A stretch of 64,000 bases of DNA, taken from assembly GCA_030710605.1 (NCBI GenBank), contig CP092865.1:34200244-34264243 (forward strand), read 5' to 3'. The translations under genes were made by a program, and so were the position numbers. The stretch is from Cordylochernes scorpioides. Lineage: Eukaryota > Arthropoda > Arachnida > Pseudoscorpiones > Chernetidae. The notes under the pieces are model-generated. The model was not told the origin of the DNA. It searched no databases and was given only the letters and a program-made list of their open reading frames with translations. This document shows, piece after piece, positions 33,301 to 44,137 of the stretch (position 1 is the stretch's first letter; each line of letters begins with the position of its first letter).

Positions 33301-34867
33301 ACCTCTGCTGCGTCGTCTGGAGACGATCCTCGGCGTGTGCAACGTCATCGCCTACGCCGACGACATCGTGCTCCTGATACACCGCGACGAGCAGTTCGCG
33401 AGGGCTGCCGCCATCTTCAAATCATTCCATCGAGCCTCGGGGATCGCGGTCAATTACTCGAAGAGCGCGGGCCTCTGGTGCGGCGCCTGGCGCGATCGCG
33501 GCGACTCCCCCCTCCGCGGTGCCTTCTGGTCGAACTCCTCGATCCAGGTCCTGGGGACCAGAATAGCAACCAGGAGCTCCGTAGTCCAGCGGGAGCAACA
33601 TCTTCTGGCCCTCCTGGAGTCCGCCTGCAGAAGAACGACGCCCTTCACTCGAGGCCTCTCCCTTGTCGGGCGAGCCAGAGCAGCCAACTCTCTGGTCCTC
33701 TCCATCATCCAGCACCACCTCCACGCCTACCTGCCGGAGGCCTCCATCATCTCCAAGCTGCAGGCCCGCGTGGCCCGTTTCATCTGGGGGCCCGACCACA
33801 CGGCGTGGCTCGCCTCCGGCATCTTAGCGAGGCCCGTTGTCACCGGGGGCCTCGGCCTAATAGACATAGGCACCCAACTCCATCTCGCCTGTCTAAAAGG
33901 TGTCCAGGTCGCGCTTCGAGGGGGGAGAAACGGCTTCTCCTGGCTGGTGACTAGCGAGGCCTGGCTCAGACCTCCACCGGACGGCACCACACTCCAGCCC
34001 CGGCGCCTCCGGCTGCTGAAACTATGGGAGGAGACCTCCGGCGTCCTGTCCCTCGACCATCGGGCGGCACCCACGACCCAGCTGCTGGACCTCCCTATCA
34101 TCGGCGGCTTCCGGTTCCTCCGCCCACCGAATCTCCTGGCTCCCTCGCGCTGGGTCAGCGCACGAGTCCGGGACCTGGGGGACGACGACCACCATACCAT
34201 CGTAACACCCCACCCAACGCGCTCTGCCCTCGCCGACGCTGCTGCCCTCGCCGCCTTCTGCCGGAGGATCGTGGCGGAGAACATCCAGGCGAGCTACCGG
34301 GTTCCAAGCCTGGCCGAGGCCGTTGTCCTGCGCGGAACAACAAAGCCTCTCGCCCACATCACCACCCGCTCGGCCCGTCGCGCCCTGGATCGCCCGCGCC
34401 TTGCGGCCCTGCCCATCCACCGGCTCCTAGCAAGATGGACGCCCACCGTTGACGTGCCTCCCAGGGTGGATTGGACCTCCCTCCGACGCGGCGCCCTCTC
34501 GGGGCACAACGCCGACGTCGCCCTGCGGCTGGCCCTTCATGCCTTGCCTCATCCAGACCACCCAGCATCTGCTGGTCCCTCATGTCCTGCCTGCGGCTCC
34601 AGCGATGGCTCCCTGGGCCACCGATACTGGGGGTGCAGAACCATCAGACCCCTCATCCTAGAAGCCTTCAACATCATAGGCAGACCCCCTGACCTCCAGG
34701 CGTGGATATTCGGGACCGGCCTCGAGCAAGACGACATCTCCATCCTCTCGTCGGCCAAGTCTCGAGTCTACCGGCACTTCATCCAGGTTGGCCTTCTTGG
34801 GAGCGCCGAGGACCCCGTCATCGCCTGGCACAGGACTATCGCCCGCTGGGGAAGACTCCCTGGCTGA
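33285..34867 (+). pseudogene. LINE ORF2, RT active site to C-terminal CCHC
   Basis: Continues ORF2 in the second frame: VCNVIAYADDIVLLIH carries the YADD active site (about 33350), then thumb and connector sequence, and a C-X2-C-X7-H-X4-C cluster (CPACGSSDGSLGHRYWGC) near 34590-34640. The stop is at 34865-34867. With two frameshifts this copy cannot make full-length ORF2, but the rest is well preserved. Confidence 0.85.
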
Positions 34868-34971
34868 ATTGTATATATTTTATCTGTATTTATGTCCTTT
34901 TTAATCTTGTAAAAGTTGACTAAGGTCAATAAATGCTTTTCAATTGTCAATTGTCACACACACACACACAC
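34868..34971 (+). other. LINE 3' UTR and (CA)n target tract
   Basis: About 86 bp of 3' UTR ends TTTTCAATTGTCAATTGT and joins CACACACACACACACAC. Very short related 3' ends occur at 41608-41653 and 43879-43945. Confidence 0.7.
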
Positions 34972-35009
34972 AGACAACAGACGATCTCAAATAAAAATTA
35001 TATAAGTAA

Positions 35010-35676
35010 ATTCTCTGGCCTCAATCAAGATATAAATATTTTCTTTCGTAACATTGAGGATGCAACAAACTATGGACGAGACAGAAAAAAATTAGTTATT
35101 CTAAATTTAGAAGAAGAAGCTAAAAATATATTTTATCGATTGGGCTTAGAACAAGAGACTAATTTAAATATCAAATAGAAACTGTCCACAATCTATATAT
35201 CAAAGAAGAAGAGAATGTTGGAAGAATTGTTCACTCGCCAATTGGAAAAGCCAGAAAAAATTAAAGATTATTACCATTTTAAGGTTGTGGGTGTATTAGA
35301 GAACTCACTTCCAAACAAACAGATTGTTGAAGCACTTACGGCAGGTGTAACGTATGATTTGAAGAAAATGATGTACACCAGGAACCCACAGACGCCTGAA
35401 GAATGGTTGGACTATGTGAACACCATCCAAAAGTGGCCAGTAACGAGTGCTCGGGGACAACCGACACCACAGCGTGACCTTGACCGTTGGCGACCCGAAT
35501 CCACTCCCTCGCCTGGCCAAGCACATTACCGGCCACAATATGGGCAAGCAGCGTTTCGCCGACTTGGAGGTGGACGTTTTGCCTTTCGCAAGGAACCCAG
35601 GGAACCAGCCACATCGAGCGGACATCAACCCAGATCACAAGGATGTGATCCCTCATCAAGAAAAGAACCAGCATAA
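35010..35676 (+). pseudogene. Gypsy-type gag, main part
   Basis: Resumes the gag begun at 29589-29694 before the LINE. Readable segments are FSGLNQDINIFFRNIE and ILNLEEEAKNIFYRLGL (34990-35178), a stop at about 35176-35178, then a 35215-35676 frame with KVVGVLENSLPNKQIVEALT and MMYTRNPQTPEEWLDYV. No zinc knuckle is visible. The region next to the (CA)n is itself part of the original gag. Confidence 0.7.
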
Positions 35677-36121
35677 TGTAAGTCTATTCTTTAATTTATC
35701 TATTTTCACCTTCAATGTTAAATTTCTTGTGGATACTGGCTTTACCATTAACCTAATATCTTTTGATTATTTGCATAAAATTTTGCCATCAGATAAATTT
35801 CGAAATATAACTAAATTTTCAGTTAATATGCATTCTAGAATTAATACATTGAGTGGACCAATCCAACCTATATTTTATGTTATTTTACCAGTCAGTTTTT
35901 TTAAAAGAAAAGTTAGCTTAAAATTTTATATATTTCATCTACCATATGAAATTGCACTAATAGGATTATATACTCTAAAAAAATTAAAAACTAGAATTGA
36001 CTTCAATAGAAATGTAGTGAGTCAACAAGGCACAAATATTCCTGCTACTCTTTTTTATTTTGAAACAGATTTGGCTTATGTAAATGATGCATACAATGTG
36101 ATAAATCCAGATAGGAAATAA
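35447..36121 (+). CDS. Gypsy-type aspartic protease
   Basis: A 224-codon frame overlapping the end of gag in another frame, as in many Gypsy elements that use frameshifting. FNVKFLVDTGFTINLI gives the DTG active site near 35735. LIGLYTLKKLKTRIDF is the C-terminal protease motif. It would process Gag-Pol. A stop at 36119-36121 separates it from RT. Confidence 0.75.
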   Translation: MLGDNRHHSVTLTVGDPNPLPRLAKHITGHNMGKQRFADLEVDVLPFARNPGNQPHRADINPDHKDVIPHQEKNQHNVSLFFNLSIFTFNVKFLVDTGFTINLISFDYLHKILPSDKFRNITKFSVNMHSRINTLSGPIQPIFYVILPVSFFKRKVSLKFYIFHLPYEIALIGLYTLKKLKTRIDFNRNVVSQQGTNIPATLFYFETDLAYVNDAYNVINPDRK

Positions 36122-36247
36122 AATATAAATCAACACCTTCATATTGTTAATACACAAATCTTAGATAATCACTGTGCACCTTCAAGAAGTAATCCACTCT
36201 ATGTTAATCATTTACAACAGACACTTTCCACTCAATCAAGCATTCCA

Positions 36248-37010
36248 GTGGAAAATAAGTTAACCAGTGATTTAATTGATAAGTATCATAAGATAAACAA
36301 CTTATTAGACCTTAAGTTAATTAGGTTATTGAGAGAATTTGCTGAAATATTTCCTACAGATCAATTTAAAGTTCCTACCCTACATATCCAACCTGTACAG
36401 ATTAAACCAAATACAGATAGAGTAATCAGGTTGCGACCATATAGAATTTCATTTACATATAGGAAAGAAATAGATATACAAATCAATGAGATGTTAAAAA
36501 ATAATATAATAGAACCGGCCATAGGTGAATATGATTCACCCATTACTCTAGTAAAAAAGAAAAATGGAACATTTAGAATGTGTGTGGATTTTCGAAAATT
36601 AAATTAACACATTCCAGTTGATCCCCAACCTATATACCATTAATTGAATCAGTGATAGAAAAACTGTCGAAAGCTAAGTATTTTTCCAGCCTTGATTTGA
36701 GCAACGCTTATTGGACAGTTCCTATCAATCGGGATTATCGACCTTATTTAGCCTTCACCACCCACGCAGGAGTGTACATGTTTAAAAGATTACCTTTCGG
36801 GCTTCGAAGCTCACCACAAATCTTCGAGAGAGCTATTGGACAAATACTTAGAAAATATAACTTCCAATTTCTAGAACACTACTATGATGATTTTATATTT
36901 TTTTCTGATAGTTTTGAAGAACACTTAGAACATCTTCGTTTATTCTTCCAACTATGCAGGGCAGAAAATATCCGCCTCAACCTTAACAAATGTCAATAAG
37001 ACCTCCATTA
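36248..37010 (+). pseudogene. Gypsy-type reverse transcriptase (interrupted)
   Basis: Frame 36248-36607 holds the RT start (YDSPITLVKKKNGTFRMCVD) and ends in a TAA directly after the DFRKLN motif. A second frame, about 36610-36999, continues with FSSLDLSNAYWTVPI, LPFGLRSSPQIFERA and the active site HYYDDFIFFSD. A frameshift after LNLNKCQ (about 36997) leads into the RNase H frame. At least one stop and one frameshift disable this RT. Confidence 0.85.
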
Positions 37011-39553
37011 GCTTCCTAGGATACGAAATCACACAGGGCACTTATAAACCTCACCTAACTAACACTCAGGTAATAGGAACCATCCAACCTCCGACTAATG
37101 TTAAAACTTTACAGTCATTTTTAGGTGTCGTAAATGTATATCATAAATTCATTCCCTATTATGCACAGCTTAGATCGCCTTTAAATATACTTCTAGAAAA
37201 TAATATTTCTTTTAAGTGGACTCTTGAATGTCAGAAGGCATTTGAAGATTTGAAAAGCAGCCTAACTGCATCACCAGTTTTACATATCTTTAAAGAAGAT
37301 TTACCCTGCTTCTTATATTGTGACGCGAGTACATTAGGGATAACCGGAATTCTAAAGCAAAATGATGAAAATGGAGAAGAACATCCTGTACAATATTTCT
37401 CTCGCTCTCTACGCAAGTATGAACAGAACTACTCCATCTTGGAGTTGGAGTGTTTAGCTATCATTGAGTCTATCAAATACTTCAGGGTGTACCTGCTTGG
37501 TAGACATTTCACCATTTATTCTGATCACCAAGCTCTGGTCTATTTGAAAAATATTAAAAATCCGTCAGGTAGGTTATTTCGATGGTCCTTGAGACTCAGC
37601 CCATACACTTTTGACATACACTATCTGAAAGGTAAAAAACAACTCGAAGCAGACTTACTATCAAGACAACCATTTTGCGGATTTCTAGAGGCTCAACAAT
37701 TGGAGGAACACCAGCATCGTGTACCTGAGAAATATCAATCACTCATCAATACTGATGGACTTGCTATTTTTACTAAAAAGGGCGTACCCAGAGTAGTTGT
37801 ACCTGATACACTAAGAAATAAGTTACTCCAGAAAGCACACAAATGGTATAACCATCCAGGAATCACACAACTCACTAGGTTAATCACTAGTCAGTATTAT
37901 TGGGATGGTATGACCAAAGATATAAATAACTATGTCCGTAAATGCAAAATTTGCCAAATAGTAAAACTTCCGAAAGAACCCACATATGGAGAAATGGGTA
38001 CCTTACCACTTGCGAAGGAACCTTATGAACTTATGTCAATGGACACAGTAGCCGGATTTAATAAGTATGGTGGTAACCGAGCTTATTTACATGTAATATG
38101 TGATCACATGAGTCGATACTGTTGGACTTTTCCTAGTAAATCTACCTCTACCCTGACCTATATTCAAATCCTAAAAAGGGTATTTCAGGAAGGTATTCCT
38201 AAAAACCTACTGAGAGACCGAGCTCCTGCATTTACATCCGCTCAATTTAGAAGGTTTTTAATCTCACAAGGTATAAAACCCTTGTATACCACAGCAAATC
38301 ACCCACAGTCAAATGGTCTGAGCGAGAGATTGAATGCAACCATAACAGGGAAACTAAAGATACTCCATTTAGAACACCCCAAACAGACATGGACCAAACA
38401 GATAGAAAGGGTCACCAGAACCTACAATCTAACTCCACATACAGTGACGGGATTTCCTCCCATCTATTTATTAAAAGGGATAGTCCCTAACAATTTAAAC
38501 AACCATGTTCAGACATTTCCCGAACTCTCAGAAGCAAGAAGAATAGCATTACAAAAGACTCAAGCAAGGCATAAGGCCGAAAAACTAATGTACGATCAAA
38601 AACATAAAAAGATTGATTTTGTACCAGGAGATCTAGTATTGGTGAAAGTTTATAGACATCCGAATACTCCAAAGTTGGAACCTAACTATACAGGCCCATA
38701 TGAGATCTTGGAAATACTATCACCTCAGGTAGTGCGCATTAATAGACCAAATAGACCTTTGCAGTTACAGAAAGAAATTATAAATATAGAAAAACTTCGT
38801 AGATATGTAGAAAATATTCCCCATATCACACCTCCTATGGACCTTCCCGACTCTCCTCCTAGACAAAACTATTTTCTATTTCCTTATAGGCACTTCACTA
38901 CAGATATCTTGGGTGATCCGGGTTCCTCCAGACCAAGGAAATGGTTTCAACCGTTTAACCATTTGGGCAACAGTATTTTCACGGATGAAAAATTGTATAA
39001 GCCTGATTTTCCAATAACATCCAAACCAACTTTTTCATCAATAGTAAAGCCCACTAAATCCAGTACATTGGTCTTAGACCCTAAAATCAATCCATTCGAT
39101 AATATGGTGGAAATTAATTTGGGTGGTACCAAAGAAAAATTACACAGTAAACTTAATCCAAATGCCGATGTCTTTATACCAACAACCTTGGCGACCAAAG
39201 AATTTTCACATTATTTAAATGAAGACTCGTTAATAAATAATGTTATCACTCTGTGTACATTTTTGTATAAAACTGTTATATTTAGAATTAAAAAATTTCC
39301 ATTGTTTTTAATTACCACAATAATATTTTGGATTCTTTATACTCATTTAGCATCTTGTATATACCTTCTTCCTTTATTGTTTTATATCTTGCTTCTACCC
39401 ATACAAACAAACCTACATATCTCATATAAAATGTTCTTGATAAAATGGACCTTTAGAATAGTGGAATATATAAATTTGTATATAAATGTAATATTGGACT
39501 ATATGAGGCGATATGATAATTTTAATCAAGCTATAAACTCAAATGATATATGA
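37011..39553 (+). CDS. Gypsy-type RNase H, integrase and hydrophobic tail
   Basis: Open from near 37011 to the stop at 39551-39553; the first codon usually picked (37250) is a TTG, so the true protein is continuous with RT. RNase H: LYCDASTLGITGIL, LELECLAIIESI, YSDHQALVYL. Integrase: zinc motif from HKWYNHPGITQL to CKICQIVK, then the DDE core (MDTVAGFN, LLRDRAPAFTS, NHPQSNGLSERLNA). A GPYEI module is at about 38695. A further ~230 residues after the integrase include a strongly hydrophobic stretch (about 39295-39415), which could be a relic of an envelope-like or accessory region. Confidence 0.88.
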
Positions 39554-40432
39554 CCTTGAAGACATGAATATATTACTTTAAAATGTGAACATAAAAACAC
39601 CTAATGCGTGTGTGGGTTTGAATAGCCTATAAATATCTTTAGCCACCTTACAATATGCAGAGGCTAGCGCTTATCGTTAGTCGGGTATAACAACCCCGCA
39701 TACCTCCGTTCGTTTTGTCTGGTGTAGGACAGAAAAGATGTAAAGGCCTACAAATATTTAGGACAATAGTAATAAGTTAATTTACGTATAGCAATACGAT
39801 AGAACAACTATAGGATTAGTATAAGCGTTTTTATAAGATAAACTATCGAGGGTTAAAAGAAAAAATAAAATTTTGGATTTTTAAACACATCATCCTCTAA
39901 GATATGGTATAACCCCATCGGTTAGTTTCGAAAATCGATGTTCGGTAAAACCTATCCTAAGATGACCACTTCAAAATGTTAGTTCGAATTAGAGATCATC
40001 CTTTTTAAAAAAGAAGAAAATTATGGCTGTAGTGCTTTGACCTATGTACTTCCATTGAGTGAGTCGTAAACTCAATGTACGAGTATATCATAGGCAAAAT
40101 TACACAGACAACGTTATCCAGACTTCCAGGTTGGAACCTAGGTCTAGCCAACGATAGGAAGAATAGGGATCGTAGGATGATGAAAGATATGAACATTTTC
40201 AAAGTGAGCAATCGTGGCCGAGAGATCTACCATCCGTAGTCTTAGCTTTTTAACCCTGCACTGTTCGAATCCTATCGAATTATTAGAGAATAAAGATGTA
40301 ATAAATAACAGTTTAAAATATCAATAATATATCATAACCTCGTTAGGATATTTTCAATTCAGAGAAAATTGAAAATTTTATCTAGACTGTGCAGCTATGA
40401 ATTTCATCTTGCGCACACCCACGCAGGTTCAC
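39554..40432 (+). other. Gypsy-type element 3' untranslated region
   Basis: About 880 bp between the pol stop and the 3' LTR. No coding frame is recognised. A purine tract directly before the LTR is not obvious (the bases before TGCAATA are ACGCAGGTTCAC), which is unusual for an LTR element. Confidence 0.5.
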
Positions 40433-40711
40433 TGCAATATAATTCCCACACTACTTGTAAATAGTCAATACATTTTTTATTTTAATATCCATATATTTCA
40501 AAATCTATAATCAAAGAGTAAATAGCCAATGCTTGTATATAAATTTTTGACCAACGACCCGAGGGGTAAGAGGGAGAAGAGGAGAACAAAGGAGTTGGAA
40601 AATAAACAAAGAGAAAATGGCTACGTTTCTTTTTGTCGCGTCTATTATTTCTTATATACAAATTTAGAGTTTTAAATTTATAATTATTCAAAGACTTACC
40701 TTAATACGACA
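40433..40711 (+). repeat. Gypsy-type element, 3' LTR
   Basis: 279-bp partner of 29198-29492; one ~16-bp deletion in the AT-rich left part and about five substitutions. Minisatellite resumes at 40712. Confidence 0.88.
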
Positions 40712-41607
40712 TTTATATATACACAAAAATGAGTATTTCAACCTCAACAATGAATATTCCATCTACAATAATGAAGATTTATCCACAAAAATTAATGTTT
40801 ATTCGTGAAAATAAAACTCATACTATACCAATAACTATTTTATCCCCAACAATGTATTTTTGAGCGTAAATATATTTTTCGACAACAATGAAACTTTATT
40901 TACAGTAATGGCTGTTTCTATCCACAATTTCACAAAATCACTAATTTTTATTTAATAATGACTAGATTATTCACCGCATTGACTACTTTACCCGCAACAA
41001 TTAAAATACATTCACAAAAATTAAACTTTATCCAAAACAATAAGTATTTTAGTTTTCCACCAGTTTTTTTGGTTGCTGAGGTACAGCTTGCACCACGCTT
41101 ATGAGGGCCAACAACCCCAAACGCTTACGTGGTTAGCTTTTCTTGATTAAGCAAGAATGGGTATTTGGTCAATTCTGGAATAATTGAAAATCAACGAGAA
41201 AAGTTGATATTTATTTAGATAGATGGCGCAAGCTAGAGGCAAATTTCAGTTGCACGATTAGGAGATGCCTTTTTCTTTTTTATAATTTTTGTACCTCATC
41301 TCAGTACAATATCATATATATTTGTACTATTTTTTCAATAAGTATTTCATTAACAAAAATGAAATTACCCACAACAATGACTATTATTGCACGACAATGT
41401 CTACTTCATCCGCAACAATGGGATTTAAATCCAATTAATGACTATTTATCCACAACAATGAATATTAATGCACGACAATGACTCTTATTGTAGGACAATG
41501 CCTACTTTATCCGCAACAATGAGATTTAACTCAAATTAATGACTTTATCTACAACAATGACTATTATTGCACGACAATGTCTACTTTATCCTCAAAAAGG
41601 ACACTTG
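40712..41607. repeat. Minisatellite block 2
   Basis: The same array family as block 1, interrupted by the ribozyme repeat at 41050-41335. The segment 40712-41060 aligns over its length with about 27840-28030 and 56370-56720, which shows a duplicated longer unit. The right part (41340-41600) has the regular CACGACAATG/TCTACTT words. Confidence 0.8.
41038..41347 (+). mobile_element. Single-unit ribozyme repeat (retrozyme-like), decayed
   Basis: The insertion 41050-41335 is flanked by CAATAAGTATTT at 41038-41049 and 41336-41347. It is the same family as 28531-29132 but in the opposite orientation. The hammerhead region is 41085-41138, with CTTATGA instead of CTGATGA and CCAAAC instead of CGAAAC, so it should be inactive. 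It carries AGATAGATGGCGCAAGC at about 41218. Confidence 0.8.
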
Positions 41608-41653
41608 AACGGCGGGGAAGACTCCCCGGCTGAAAATTTAAATTTGTAAATAT
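41608..41653 (+). repeat. LINE 3'-end fragment
   Basis: GGCGGGGAAGACTCCCCGGC followed by TGA matches the last codons and 3' UTR of the LINE ending at 34867. It is cut at 41653 by a Gypsy LTR. A severely 5'-truncated insertion. Confidence 0.65.
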
Positions 41654-42690
41654 TGTCGCGGAGATAAATAAAGCAAGGGAAAGTTTAGGAATAATTAATT
41701 TATTATAAGGGATATTTATAGGGAGAGAGAAAGTACAACTTACCCCAAGGTAAAGACAATCCTAATGTCAGCCACCGTCCCGTTTTCCTTATTTACAGAT
41801 CAGCTTCCGAAAACCCCTCACACCTGTGGTCCCCCGGGGTCCAGGGATGATTGACAGGTGTCCCATCTGGATGGAGCTTCTTGACATTACTCCCTCTTTA
41901 GAGAAAACAGCGACCCGCTGATTAGCTTGTTTCAGCCCTTGTTCTGGAAGGAAATCTATCACGGCTGGTGTTCCCTAGCAGAATGGAATGTTGTTCTTCA
42001 GGATCCAGGTAGGGCTTCATCCGAATGACATTTCCGTGATCGGGGAGAAGGGTCCACGGGCTCTACTTCATACGTAACTTCTGAAAGATTCTTGGTCACC
42101 TTGTAGGGACCGAAGTATCTCTTCAGTAGCTTTTCTGAGAGTCCTACTTTTCGGATGGGAGTAAAAACCGCACAAGATCATCCTTCTGGTAATAGACTTC
42201 TGGTCGTAAAGTCTACGGTCTTTCGCCTGTGATTGTAGAAGGCGTGATCGGGAGAGTTGACGCGCTTCCTCAGCTCTGGTCACAAGTTCTCCAACGTAGT
42301 GGTCAGAGATCTCATCTGGTAGGTAAGGTAGTACGGCATCGATGTATGTCTCGGCCTCGCGGGCGTACCGCATATGGGTTGGGAAGTTCCATCATATTTA
42401 TTCATTTCAAAAATGAATTTAAAAAACATTATTTTTAGGCTTAAGAAAAGAACGCCAAAGAACACGCCACGCCGGCGGGGTAAGCGGGAGCGCGCGCGAG
42501 CACGTGCGTCCGCGCCGCTCGAGAGAGAGAGTACAACTTACCCCAAGTTAAAGATAATCCTAATGAGCGGCGTCAGCCACCGTCCCGTTTTTCTTATTTA
42601 CAGATCAGCTTCCGAGAACCTCTCACACCTGTGGTCCCCCCGGGGTCCAGGGATGATTGACAGGTGTCCCATCTGGATGGAGCTTCTTGA
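41654..42690 (-). mobile_element. Internally deleted Gypsy element
   Basis: The minus-strand 3' LTR is 41654-41886 (begins TGTCAAG, ends CCGCGACA on that strand), preceded by a purine tract AAAGAGGGAG. A second LTR part lies at 42523-42690 with nearly the same sequence. Between them is only the end of pol. AAATATT flanks both outer edges, a possible target duplication. The LTR is related to that at about 60806. A GC-rich patch (42455-42520) of unknown origin joins pol to the second LTR. Confidence 0.75.
42068..42373 (-). pseudogene. Gypsy integrase C-terminal fragment
   Basis: A 101-codon frame, MRYAREAETYIDAVLPYLP then VTRAEEARQLSRSR, typical of the stretch after the DDE core, followed in another frame by the SEKLLKRYFGPY-like module. 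The corresponding part of the element at 61798-63849 is clearly related (VEETRQLARLETL). Catalytic residues are absent, so it is a deletion relic. Confidence 0.75.
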
Positions 42691-42718
42691 AAATATTAGA
42701 ATTCTTCTTTAAATTGCT

Positions 42719-43676
42719 ATACAAGGTGCGTTCATTAATTTCCAGGACTGCTCTGTATCTTTGAAAAAATAAAACAAATAAAAAAACTAATTCAATATTT
42801 TTCAAAATATGCCCCTCCTGCCTCAATACACCCGTTCCATCTTTTTTTTTCCAATTGTCAAAGCAGGAGATAAAATCACTTTTTGAGAGGTTCCTCAAAG
42901 TTGCCTTCGATTCAGCTTGTATCATATCAACGTTGTCAAATTTCCGTCCTTTCAAGTTCATTTTCAATTTAGGATAGAGGAAAAAGTCATTGGGGGCTAA
43001 GTCGGGGGAATAGGGTAATTGAGGGATCTGTATGGTTGAATGCTTGGCCAAGAACTGCAAAACAACATGGGCTGTGTGCGGCCGCGCATTACCGACGTGA
43101 AGTATCCAGTCATTGTTTTGCCATCTTTCAGGTCTTTTAAGGCGCACTGCCTCCCTTAAGCACCTCATTATCCCCAAATAAACAAATAGTCCAGTCTCTG
43201 AAGATAAGTCTTTAATATAAATTCTTTGTTAGATTAATTAACTACTTTATTTTGAGCTTGTTTTCCTCGCAACGAAATGATCTTGGACGCCCAGTATGCT
43301 GATCATCGTTTACCTTTTCCCGACCTTTTTGGAAGCGTGAATATCATTCAAAAGTTCTTGAACGGGATAAAGCTGCATCGCCAAAAGCTTCTTTAATCAA
43401 TTCATACGTCTCAGTAGCACTTTTTTCAATTTAAAACAAAACTTAATGCAGATTCTCTGCTCTTCCAAAATGGCCATTTTAAAATTAGAAATGCGAACCT
43501 TACAAGGAAATTGTTTTGTTCTATTTTTAGATCGGCGCGTGCGCCACGAGACTCGTGCTTTCAGTCAGGTGTGGTCGAATGTCCAATATTCAACTCTGTA
43601 AAAAAATATTTTCTCTAGCTTTTTTATTTATTTTATTTTTTAACCAGTCCTGGAAATTAATGAACGCACCTTGTAT
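42719..43676 (-). mobile_element. mariner element with intact terminal repeats
   Basis: 954 bp (42721-43674) bounded by perfect 29-bp inverted repeats, ACAAGGTGCGTTCATTAATT... at 42721-42749 and its complement at 43646-43674, with TA on both sides. The length is below the ~1.3 kb of complete mariners, and an internal piece of the transposase is missing. Confidence 0.92.
42770..43480 (-). pseudogene. mariner transposase, internally deleted
   Basis: The N-terminal part starts at about 43472 (MAILEEQRICIKFCFKLK), then a frameshift and an in-frame stop in the helix-turn-helix region (FQKGREKVNDDQHTGRPRSF near 43290). The C-terminal part, 43177-42770, has GNARPHTAHVV and PYSPDLAPNDFFLYPKLK. The spacing is D34D, but the second Asp of the triad is Gly (HVGNARPH for HHDNARPH). 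The segment with the first Asp is deleted. It is inactive. Confidence 0.85.
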
Positions 43677-43774
43677 AATAAGGCGAAAAAGCCTAGCCGC
43701 GAAAGCTTTAGACTTTAGAACCTGATGTCCTAGGTTCGAACACGCTTTTAGCTATCTTTTTATTTTCTCTAATT
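43677..43774. other. Short unassigned segment with GGTTCGAAC
   Basis: Contains AGCCTAGCCGCG and GGTTCGAAC, reminiscent of tRNA A and B boxes, but the T-stem does not pair and no acceptor stem forms. It may be a SINE relic. Confidence 0.25.
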
Positions 43775-43878
43775 ACACTGATTGACAAAACTTAAGGAAG
43801 TTGTACCTTATAGCATATATATATATATATATATATATGCTATAAGGTACAACTTCCTTAAGTTTTGTCTATCAGTGT
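43775..43878. mobile_element. Small palindromic MITE, 40-bp arms around (AT)n
   Basis: Arms 43775-43814 and 43839-43878 (ACACTGATTGACAAAACTTA...) are complementary except at one position, around (AT)12. The ends resemble Tc1-type inverted repeats. It is non-coding. Confidence 0.7.
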
Positions 43879-43945
43879 TATTTTTGTGATCTCTTCCTCA
43901 TTTTGTAAATATTGACTAAGTTGTCAATAAATTTATTTTAATTGT
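43879..43945 (+). repeat. LINE 3' UTR fragment
   Basis: TATTGACTAAGTTGTCAATAAA and a final AATTGTCAAT resemble the 3' UTR at 34900-34954. The sequence then returns to minisatellite. Confidence 0.5.
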
Positions 43946-44039
43946 CAATGGGATTTAAATCAAATTCATGACTATTTATCCACAACAATGACTATTAATG
44001 CATGACAATGACTATTAATGCACGACAATGTCTACTTTA
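43946..44039. repeat. Minisatellite block 3a
   Basis: Regular array sequence ending in AATGTCTACTTTA, which is the left copy of the target duplication of the next insertion. Confidence 0.75.
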
Positions 44040-44137
44040 AAATTTTACACAAATAAATTTACTGGCAATGAGCTTCTTTTAAATATCATCAAATATTATC
44101 TCTAGAGACCTTACTGCAATGACATGAGTTATTGAAT

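Larger units (their letters stand above)
29709..34954 (+). mobile_element. Tx1-like LINE inserted in (AC)n
   Basis: Almost complete non-LTR retrotransposon, visibly much GC-richer than its surroundings. It is bounded by ACACACAC at about 29695-29708 and (CA)n at 34954-34971, both within gag of the Gypsy-type element, so the target was the AC repeat. It has two ORFs: ORF1 with an RRM-like region and one CCHC; ORF2 with AP-like endonuclease, RT and a terminal CCHC. The ORF1 style and the VPGRS RT motif favour the Tx1/L1 group; R1-type elements can also target AC repeats, so the clade is tentative. Confidence 0.88.
29198..40711 (+). mobile_element. Gypsy-type LTR retrotransposon split by a LINE
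   Basis: LTRs at 29198-29492 and 40433-40711 begin TGCAATA and end ACGACA. They differ by one ~16-bp indel and a handful of substitutions. Gag, protease, RT, RNase H and integrase follow in Gypsy order on the plus strand, once the inserted LINE (29709-34954) is removed. The host element is then about 6.3 kb. Flanking array sequence matches both sides of the uninterrupted site at about 56331-56400. Frameshifts and stops in RT make it defective. Confidence 0.9.

Noticed and set aside
30122..34758. Many long open frames on both strands within the LINE
   Set aside because: They are shadows of ORF1 and ORF2 caused by high GC content; only the plus-strand frames carry conserved motifs.
43690..43750. 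tRNA gene
   Set aside because: GGTTCGAAC resembles a B box, but neither T-stem nor acceptor stem pairs. At most a SINE relic.
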